DNA of 10,861 bases from Flavobacteriales bacterium. Its GTDB lineage: Bacteria > Bacteroidota > Bacteroidia > Flavobacteriales_D > Sanyastnellaceae. Position 1 is the first letter of the stretch; every line of letters begins with the position of its first letter. Position numbers and translations under genes: made by a program. The stretch lies in the NCBI GenBank assembly GCA_027488055.1, contig JAIYCK010000142.1, forward strand, positions 1-10,861, given 5' to 3'. Below, piece by piece: positions 1-4,970 of the stretch. The notes under the pieces are model-generated. The model saw only the letters and a list, made by a program, of their open reading frames with translations, had not been told where the DNA came from and did no database searches.

Positions 1-1394
1 GAATAGAGGAACGACAGAAAATCAAACTTTGGAGCGAAGCAATCAAGCGCCGCGCAGAATTGGTGAACTTCACAAAAAACTTGTTTGATGAGCTCAAAAC
101 CGAGGAACGTAAGAAAGCGGATATGCTGGCCAGTGCGTATCAAATCATTTCGGATCCCACCTATGAGAGTGATCTGACCTTCATCACGCAATACCTATGG
201 ACCAATACGACTATTCCCGTTCTTTTTTGTGACGATGCCAACACCGTGTTGGACTTTGTGAATTTGCCAGCTGATAAAGGGCGGAATAGGCCCTACACCG
301 ACTCATTGTTTGCGGCTATTCGAGCGAAGGGAAACGAACCGATTGCGCTACCAGAAATCAATCAGAAAATTTACTACGACGACAGTCGACTGTTTACTCA
401 ATTGCAAAGTACGATGGACGATTTGATCCATTCTTTCATTTCGGAAACAGTGATCAACGCAGCCTCTGTTCCGGTATTGGTGGTGGATAGTACACTTTCG
501 ATGGTATATCAGCGCGGCAGTATTGACAGTGTCGATATCTCAACGCCTTCCCTGCTGCGCGCTCGTCTAGAGCAGATGTCCAAAGAAAATGCACCGATTG
601 AATTGACCTTGGCGGGACAACAAAAGCAATTTATTTATTTTGAGGATTCGGCTACATTGAAGCAATTGAGAATGTTTCCCATTGTTCAACTCATATTGGT
701 TGGTGTGTTCTTGTTTGTCGCCTATCTCATATTTTCCACTTTTAGAAAGGCTGAACAAAATCAAGTGTGGGTGGGAATGGCCAAGGAAACAGCTCATCAG
801 TTGGGTACACCGCTCAGTTCATTGATGGCCTGGAGCGCTTATTTGGAGACCGAAGGAGTGAATGCAAGTATTCTGTTGGAATTGAACAAAGACATTGATC
901 GCCTGAGCACGATCACGGATCGATTCTCGAAAATTGGTTCTGTGCCTGAACTCTTGCCTTGTAACATAGAAGATGTGATGCGCGGTGCCTTCGATTACTT
1001 GCGGCCACGTTTGTCCAATAAAGTAAGTTTGGAAATACGCATTGAAACCGCCAACAAAGAAGTGTATTTGAATCAGCCCCTGTTTGGGTGGGTATTGGAG
1101 AATCTACTTAAAAATGCGGTGGACGCAATGGATGCAGAAGGCGCCATCGTCGGTCGCGTGTCTTCGGCTCAAGGTTGGTTGCAAATCGACATCAGTGACA
1201 CAGGTAAAGGCATTCCAAAAAATAATTGGAAGACGGTCTTTCAACCGGGGTTTACAACCAAAAAAAGGGGATGGGGACTCGGTTTATCTTTGGTGAAAAG
1301 AATCATCGATGAGTACCACGGCGGAAAAATATATGTAAGCCAAAGTGAGCCCGGGGAGGGCACGACCTTCAGGATCGAATTGCGACAAGGATAA
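1..1394 (+). CDS. Membrane sensor histidine kinase, 5'-truncated by the window edge
   Basis: The frame stays open from base 3 through the first possible start (TTG at 60), and the upstream codons read as a charged helix (IEERQKIKLWSEAIKRR), so the true start lies left of the window. Residues are numbered from TTG 60. A helical, coiled-coil-like stretch (1-30) leads into a sensor region with two similar halves (52-118 and 137-204). A transmembrane segment follows at about 206-227. The kinase core has an H-box with the phospho-acceptor His246 in KETAHQLGTPLSS, an N-box (NLLKNAVDAMD, 348-358), a G1 box (DTGKG, 380-384), an F-box (VFQPGFTTK) and a G2 box (GWGLGLSL). All residues needed for autophosphorylation are present. 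A second, N-terminal membrane segment outside the window is expected by inference, which would make the duplicated region extracytoplasmic. No response regulator is in view, so the signal and partner are unknown. Confidence 0.93.
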   Translation, partial: IEERQKIKLWSEAIKRRAELVNFTKNLFDELKTEERKKADMLASAYQIISDPTYESDLTFITQYLWTNTTIPVLFCDDANTVLDFVNLPADKGRNRPYTDSLFAAIRAKGNEPIALPEINQKIYYDDSRLFTQLQSTMDDLIHSFISETVINAASVPVLVVDSTLSMVYQRGSIDSVDISTPSLLRARLEQMSKENAPIELTLAGQQKQFIYFEDSATLKQLRMFPIVQLILVGVFLFVAYLIFSTFRKAEQNQVWVGMAKETAHQLGTPLSSLMAWSAYLETEGVNASILLELNKDIDRLSTITDRFSKIGSVPELLPCNIEDVMRGAFDYLRPRLSNKVSLEIRIETANKEVYLNQPLFGWVLENLLKNAVDAMDAEGAIVGRVSSAQGWLQIDISDTGKGIPKNNWKTVFQPGFTTKKRGWGLGLSLVKRIIDEYHGGKIYVSQSEPGEGTTFRIELRQG

Positions 1395-1399
1395 GAAGT

Positions 1400-1416
1400 G
1401 AAGGTTATTTTCCTTC
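1400..1416. terminator. Weak hairpin between convergent kinase and tatA ends
   Basis: GAAGG (1400-1404) and CCTTC (1412-1416) form a 5-bp stem with a 7-nt loop covering the tatA stop codon. On the plus strand it is followed by GGTTTT. This could act as a weak terminator for the kinase transcript, but the stem is short and the T-run poor. It is the only hairpin I see in the 10-nt gap between the two stop codons and its flanks. Confidence 0.25.
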
Positions 1417-1581
1417 GGTTTTGTCCAATGCGTCGCCGCCTTCACCTTTGCTGGCGTCTTTGAACTCTTTCACTCCACGGCCTAGACCACGCATCATTTC
1501 GGGGATTTTCTTACCACCGAAAAACAACAATACCACAGCTAGAATGAGGATGATTTCTGTTGTGCCGAATTTTCCGAACAT
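1405..1581 (-). CDS. tatA: Sec-independent translocase subunit TatA (58 aa)
   Basis: Translating the minus strand from ATG (complement of 1579-1581) gives a 58-residue protein starting MFGKFGTTEIILILAVV. It has the TatA layout: a short N-terminus with a polar residue (Glu9) just inside the membrane helix (about 8-21), the FGG hinge followed by KKIPE, an amphipathic helix (MMRGLGRGVKEFKDA), and a short charged tail rich in Gly, Asp and Lys. TatA forms the pore-like assembly that moves folded twin-arginine precursors across the inner membrane together with TatC, which is not in this window. The length is at the short end for the family, as is common for Bacteroidota TatA/E proteins. The gene lies 129 nt downstream of panC on the same strand and has its own promoter. 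TatE is an alternative name that sequence alone cannot exclude. Confidence 0.93.
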   Translation of the reverse strand: MFGKFGTTEIILILAVVLLFFGGKKIPEMMRGLGRGVKEFKDASKGEGGDALDKTEGK

Positions 1582-1610
1582 TTGCTTTTGCTATTAAGAA
1601 TATGAGTGTA

Positions 1611-1639
1611 CAAAGGTATGATAATTTATGGAGCGCAAA
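1611..1639 (-). promoter_or_regulatory. Bacteroidota-type promoter for tatA
   Basis: On the minus strand a TTTG -33 element (complement of 1636-1639) is followed after 17 nt by TACCTTTG (complement of 1611-1618), an exact match to the TAnnTTTG -7 consensus. It lies 29 nt upstream of the tatA ATG, giving a leader of roughly 25 nt. tatA can therefore be transcribed independently of panC. Confidence 0.6.
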
Positions 1640-1710
1640 ATCAAGAAACCAATATGGCCGAAATTTTTTCCGCGAGATAACTTTTTTGGCCAATATGCGA
1701 CGCCTTTCAA

Positions 1711-2553
1711 CTACCAGCGCCACTCAAGGTTGTCAATCAATCGCACATCACCGGCATATACAGCAATGAGCGCTACAGCAGCGCGTCCGGGTGTTTTTTT
1801 CTCTATTGGCTCGAAGGTTTGCGCATCCACAATGGTTAGATACTCCAGTCTCCATCCTTGCTGATCCTCGAATTGCTGACGGCCCCAGGCTTCCATTGCT
1901 TCGATGGACTCATGCTTTATTTGTTCCGCTATGTGACTCAAGGTGCGGTAAATATGTTGCGCCTCGGAGCGCTGTGTCTCCGACAGTCGCATGTTGCGCG
2001 AGCTTAAAGCCAAGCCACCCTCTTCTCGCACTGTTTCGCAAGAAATGATTTGGACAGGGAGCTGCTCGTGGGCTACCAACGCCTTGATGACCGCGAGCTG
2101 CTGATAATCTTTTTTGCCAAAAAAGGCGCAATCGGGATGCACGGCATTAAAGAGTTTTTCTACCACCGTGCACACTCCATTGAAATGTCCTGGACGGTAG
2201 TAACCCTCCAAAGTACTGGTTAAGGGCCCAAAATCCCATGATTTCGTATGCATGGTGGGGTACATTTCATCGATGGCCGGTACAAAAACGAGGTCGGCCA
2301 GATCGTGTATCAATGCCAGGTCTGCTTCGATGGTTTTGGGGTATTTAAGCAGATCATTGGGATTATTGAATTGAGTGGGATTGACAAAAATGGAGACCAC
2401 CACCAGGTCCGTTTGCAGGCTGGCTTGTCGAACTAAATCAACATGTCCGGGGTGCAGTGCACCCATGGTGGGCACAAATCCGACCTTCTTACCCATTGAT
2501 TTGGCTCTTTCAATGTGATGCGACAGATCGTTAATCGTCTCAATTACAATCAT
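1711..2553 (-). CDS. panC: Pantothenate synthetase (pantoate--beta-alanine ligase)
   Basis: PanC condenses pantoate with beta-alanine using ATP, through a pantoyl-adenylate, in the cytoplasm; this is the last step to pantothenate, the precursor of coenzyme A. The 280-aa length is normal. Visible family motifs in order are the nucleotide-binding FVPTMGALHPGH (the HIGH-type motif, about residues 26-37), SIFVNPTQFNNPNDL, the pantoate-binding GHFNGVCTVVEKLF, FGKKDYQQL, and the KMSKS-like LALSSRNMRLS. ATG at the complement of 2551-2553 starts MIVIETINDL, the expected N-terminus. No panD lies next to it; the downstream neighbour is tatA. The gene is divergent from the GT5-like gene, with a good -33/-7 promoter just upstream. 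It looks intact and functional. Confidence 0.97.
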   Translation of the reverse strand: MIVIETINDLSHHIERAKSMGKKVGFVPTMGALHPGHVDLVRQASLQTDLVVVSIFVNPTQFNNPNDLLKYPKTIEADLALIHDLADLVFVPAIDEMYPTMHTKSWDFGPLTSTLEGYYRPGHFNGVCTVVEKLFNAVHPDCAFFGKKDYQQLAVIKALVAHEQLPVQIISCETVREEGGLALSSRNMRLSETQRSEAQHIYRTLSHIAEQIKHESIEAMEAWGRQQFEDQQGWRLEYLTIVDAQTFEPIEKKTPGRAAVALIAVYAGDVRLIDNLEWRW

Positions 2554-2562
2554 TCAGTGGTT

Positions 2563-2595
2563 TTTTAGCGATTTTTGCAAAAGACAAAGCTAAAA
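2563..2595. promoter_or_regulatory. Nested palindromes at the panC start region, possible operator
   Basis: TTTTAGC (2563-2569) and GCTAAAA (2589-2595) are perfect inverted repeats of 7 nt. Nearly centred between them is the perfect 10-bp palindrome TTTTGCAAAA (2573-2582). One arm overlaps the panC -7 element and the inner palindrome covers the expected transcription start. This placement fits a repressor site, but the regulator is unknown and the sequence is A/T-rich, so chance cannot be excluded. Confidence 0.35.
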
Positions 2596-2614
2596 GTTTG
2601 GAATTATCCACAAA
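2585..2614 (-). promoter_or_regulatory. Bacteroidota-type promoter for panC
   Basis: Read on the minus strand, TTTG (complement of 2611-2614) is followed after 18 nt by TAGCTTTG (complement of 2585-2592), which matches TAnnTTTG exactly. The panC ATG is 31 nt downstream. The site interleaves with the plus-strand promoter of the divergent gene. Confidence 0.6.
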
Positions 2615-2632
2615 GTTTTTTAATTACCTTTG
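2597..2632 (+). promoter_or_regulatory. Bacteroidota-type promoter for the GT5-like/DUF4270 unit
   Basis: TTTG (2597-2600) and TACCTTTG (2625-2632) form a -33/-7 pair on the plus strand. The -7 box is identical to that of tatA. The 24-nt spacing is slightly longer than the usual 17-23 nt. The start codon is 40 nt downstream, with a palindrome in the leader. Confidence 0.5.
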
Positions 2633-2636
2633 TATT

Positions 2637-2654
2637 CCGAAAGTTGAATTTCGG
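2637..2654 (+). promoter_or_regulatory. Palindrome/stem-loop at the 5' end of the GT5-like leader
   Basis: CCGAAA (2637-2642) and TTTCGG (2649-2654) form a perfect 6-bp inverted repeat with a 6-nt loop, beginning 4 nt after the -7 box. It could be an operator covering the transcription start or a stem-loop at the mRNA 5' end. There is no T-run, so it is not a terminator. Confidence 0.4.
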
Positions 2655-2672
2655 TAATTTCTTCCAACGTGT

Positions 2673-3503
2673 ATGAGCAATAAAAAACGAATTCTATACG
2701 TATCTCAGGAGATCCTCCCATTCTCACCCGAAAGCTCTATTTCTAACAGTTGTCGTTATTTGGCGCAATCCGTTCATGACAAAGGTAAAGAAACGCGCAT
2801 TTTCATGCCCCGCTATGGCAAAATCAACGAGCGCAGACATCAGCTTCATGAGGTAATACGATTGTCGGGAATGAATCTCATTGTCAACGATACAGATCAT
2901 CCCTTGATTATCAAAGTAGCAAGTGTACCACAAATACGTTTGCAGGTGTATTTTATTGATAACGAGGAGTTTTTCCATCGCAAGGCGTTTTTCAATCAGG
3001 AGGACTCACGTCCCTTTGGTGACAACGATGAGCGCATGATTTTCTTTACCAAAGGGGTATTGGAAACTGTGAAAAAATTGGGTTGGGTGCCAGACATTAT
3101 CCATTGCCATGGATGGTTTGCTTCCTTGATGCCTTTGTACGTGAAGAAATTGTACTCACGCGATCCACACTTTGCCGATAGCAAAATCGTGACATCGCTT
3201 TACGAAGATGCATTTACTGAGCCGCTTGATCCAAAATTGATGGAGAAAGTAACTTATGATAGTTTCAGTGCGTCTGATATTTCACAAATTGAACAACCCA
3301 CCCATCGCAACCTATTGAAGTTGGCTCTTCAATATTCGGATGCTGCAATGATTGGCGAATCCACCGTAGATCCAGATCTCGTGAGTTATTGCCATGAAAA
3401 TGATATTCCGGTGTTTAGTCAGCACAGTGAGCCGGATTATTTGAATAGCGCAGATGATTTTTATGAGCAGGTTTTGTTGGGAAAAGGGGAGCTCGTTGAT
3501 TAA
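2673..3503 (+). CDS. Stand-alone glycogen/starch synthase N-domain protein (GT5-like)
   Basis: The first 200 residues resemble the N-terminal Rossmann domain of glycogen/starch synthases (GT5): KRILYVSQEILPFSPES at the start, a polar segment ending in YFIDNEEFFHR (about 91-101), and HCHGWFASLMPLYV (about 146-159), which matches the HxHxW region of GlgA. At 276 aa it is about half of a normal GlgA and has no C-terminal GT-B domain. The KTGG loop that binds ADP-glucose is replaced by PESSIS, and the HN-x3-QG motif by TSLYEDAF. Short proteins of this type are known in Bacteroidota under the name glycogen synthase. From the sequence I infer that it may not make glycogen; a structural, regulatory or altered transferase role is equally possible. 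It is cytoplasmic (no signal peptide) and lies 5 nt before the DUF4270 gene, so the two are co-transcribed. Confidence 0.85.
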   Translation: MSNKKRILYVSQEILPFSPESSISNSCRYLAQSVHDKGKETRIFMPRYGKINERRHQLHEVIRLSGMNLIVNDTDHPLIIKVASVPQIRLQVYFIDNEEFFHRKAFFNQEDSRPFGDNDERMIFFTKGVLETVKKLGWVPDIIHCHGWFASLMPLYVKKLYSRDPHFADSKIVTSLYEDAFTEPLDPKLMEKVTYDSFSASDISQIEQPTHRNLLKLALQYSDAAMIGESTVDPDLVSYCHENDIPVFSQHSEPDYLNSADDFYEQVLLGKGELVD

Positions 3504-3508
3504 TTAAT

Positions 3509-4891
3509 ATGAATAAAGAATTCTTATCAAATAATAGCCTCAAGCGATTGGGGCTTTTTTCCTTTTTAATATGTACGCTCGCCATCTGCTCCTGTACCAA
3601 AGAAGTTGAGGGACTGGGAGGCGACTTGGTTCCTGCCAGCGATTTGGTCCGTGCAGTGGAATCAGACACCTTTGCTTTGACCGCTAAATTGGTGTGGGTA
3701 GATTCGGTCCGCACGGATCGGGCAGGTGCATCGGGCGCTGTGTTGATTGGTAGTTTTGAAGATGAGCTCTTCGGACGCACAAGTTGTGCCGCCAATTTGC
3801 AGATGGATCGTATCGCGAGTTCAGATGTGATTCCCGCCGATTGGTCCGTATTGAGAGTAGAATTGGATTTAGCGGTATTCAGCGGCAGCTATGCGTATGG
3901 TGATGAACGCAAGATGCAATATCGAGTGGAACAGCTCGGGGAACGCATGGACATCGATTCGGCTTATTATTCATTCTCTGAGGTAGCACATGATCAAACA
4001 AACTTGATGGTGAGTGAGTCGCCACAGTCCTCCAGCGAAGTCATAGAGGAAGAAGATGCCAGCAAGAATATTCTTCGTTTGAAACTGGATCCGAGCCTTG
4101 GGAGTTATCTGCTGACGGCAGGTACCGAATTGGTAAACGACAAAGATGCATTTCGCGATTATTTCAAGGGATTGCGTATCAGTACAAGCACAACTGCTGG
4201 CAAGGTAGCGCGATATGATTTGGGCAATAGCCAAACTCGTTTGCGTGTTTATTACAGCACACCGTTTGATCCAGATGTACAAAATGGCCGAAGGGTAGAG
4301 CGCTACATCGATTTTGGTGTGAGCAGATCTGCGGGCACATTGGGGCATACAGAATTTTTTACGGAAGTGAGCCGTTCGCTCGTGGGGACACCTTTATCAG
4401 GAATTGCTCCCAACAATCCATTGGACGCCAGTCAGCGTATTTTGATGCAGAATGGTCATATTGCTTGTGAGATTGATTATTCTTCTTTCACTTCCTTCAT
4501 AGCTGCTCACCCTTTGTTGATTCACAATGTCGATTTGGTGGTGCCAGTGCTTGATGTCGATAATAAAGAACGTCGCAGACCATTTTATATGATAGCGCTG
4601 AAGGAATTAGAGAACGTTCGCAGCTTTTATAGCGCTGAACCCGCTTTCTTTCAAGTCGTGAATGCCTATGCCTTCAATAAAAGTGCTGAATCGTATCGCT
4701 TGGATGTCACTGATTTGGTCAGAAACAACCAAGAGGATGCAAGCTTGGAGTCAACCTTTTATTTGCTCTCAAGCAATGCCGTCATGGCTGCCAGCCGCAT
4801 CGAAATTGCAGGCCCTCAATACGACGTGACGAATCCTTCCAAAAATCTACGATTGGTCATTACTTATTCTGAGAGAATTGAAAATGGATAG
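3509..4891 (+). CDS. DUF4270-type lipoprotein
   Basis: The 460-aa protein begins with a lipoprotein signal: Lys/Arg in the n-region, the hydrophobic core LGLFSFLICTLAI, and a lipobox most likely ICS-Cys29 (Cys27 is an alternative). A GGDLVP motif soon after the cysteine, a long beta-rich body (for example VLRVELDLAVFSGSYAYGD, DLVVPVLDVDN) and a C-terminal strand ending LRLVITYSE are typical of DUF4270, a Bacteroidota envelope family of unknown function. It should be anchored in the outer or inner membrane and face the periplasm or surface. Start ATG 3509 is 5 nt after the preceding stop. An intrinsic terminator follows directly. Its place between the GT5-like gene and glmS is, from memory, a recurrent arrangement in this phylum and suggests an envelope role; the actual function is unknown. 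Confidence 0.85.
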   Translation: MNKEFLSNNSLKRLGLFSFLICTLAICSCTKEVEGLGGDLVPASDLVRAVESDTFALTAKLVWVDSVRTDRAGASGAVLIGSFEDELFGRTSCAANLQMDRIASSDVIPADWSVLRVELDLAVFSGSYAYGDERKMQYRVEQLGERMDIDSAYYSFSEVAHDQTNLMVSESPQSSSEVIEEEDASKNILRLKLDPSLGSYLLTAGTELVNDKDAFRDYFKGLRISTSTTAGKVARYDLGNSQTRLRVYYSTPFDPDVQNGRRVERYIDFGVSRSAGTLGHTEFFTEVSRSLVGTPLSGIAPNNPLDASQRILMQNGHIACEIDYSSFTSFIAAHPLLIHNVDLVVPVLDVDNKERRRPFYMIALKELENVRSFYSAEPAFFQVVNAYAFNKSAESYRLDVTDLVRNNQEDASLESTFYLLSSNAVMAASRIEIAGPQYDVTNPSKNLRLVITYSERIENG

Positions 4892-4893
4892 AT

Positions 4894-4925
4894 TGCTCTT
4901 TTTATTCCAAAAGAGAGCATTTTTT
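4894..4925 (+). terminator. Intrinsic terminator or attenuator between DUF4270 and glmS
   Basis: TGCTCT (4894-4899) pairs with AGAGCA (4914-4919) and TTTT (4900-4903) with AAAA (4909-4912), leaving one bulged G (4913) and the loop ATTCC. Six T follow (4920-4925). It starts 3 nt after the DUF4270 stop codon. The stem is A/T-rich, so termination may be partial. Confidence 0.7.
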
Positions 4926-4970
4926 CGTTTTATTTTGTGCCAATAAACTTATCTAATTCGTTGTAATACT

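Noticed and set aside
60..62. TTG at 60 as the start of the histidine kinase
   Set aside because: The same frame continues upstream to base 3 with coding-like helical sequence, so the TTG is an internal leucine codon.
1511..1723. 70-aa minus-strand frame overlapping tatA
   Set aside because: It is in another frame than the convincing TatA translation and overlaps the tatA promoter and the panC end.
1560..1864. Plus-strand small frames across the tatA-panC spacer
   Set aside because: They run antisense into panC and tatA, show low-complexity translations without domain features, and have no TAnnTTTG promoter in front.
3415..3795. 126-aa minus-strand frame across the GT5/DUF4270 junction
   Set aside because: It is the shadow of two real plus-strand genes; its Ser/Thr/Lys-rich translation lacks any domain signal.
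3971..4348. 125-aa minus-strand frame inside DUF4270
   Set aside because: It is antisense to a well-supported lipoprotein gene and shows no start context or motif of its own.
4892..4970. glmS ribozyme upstream of glmS
   Set aside because: The gap is only 79 nt, a terminator fills much of it, and the glmS ribozyme is known mainly from Gram-positive bacteria and needs a longer structured core.
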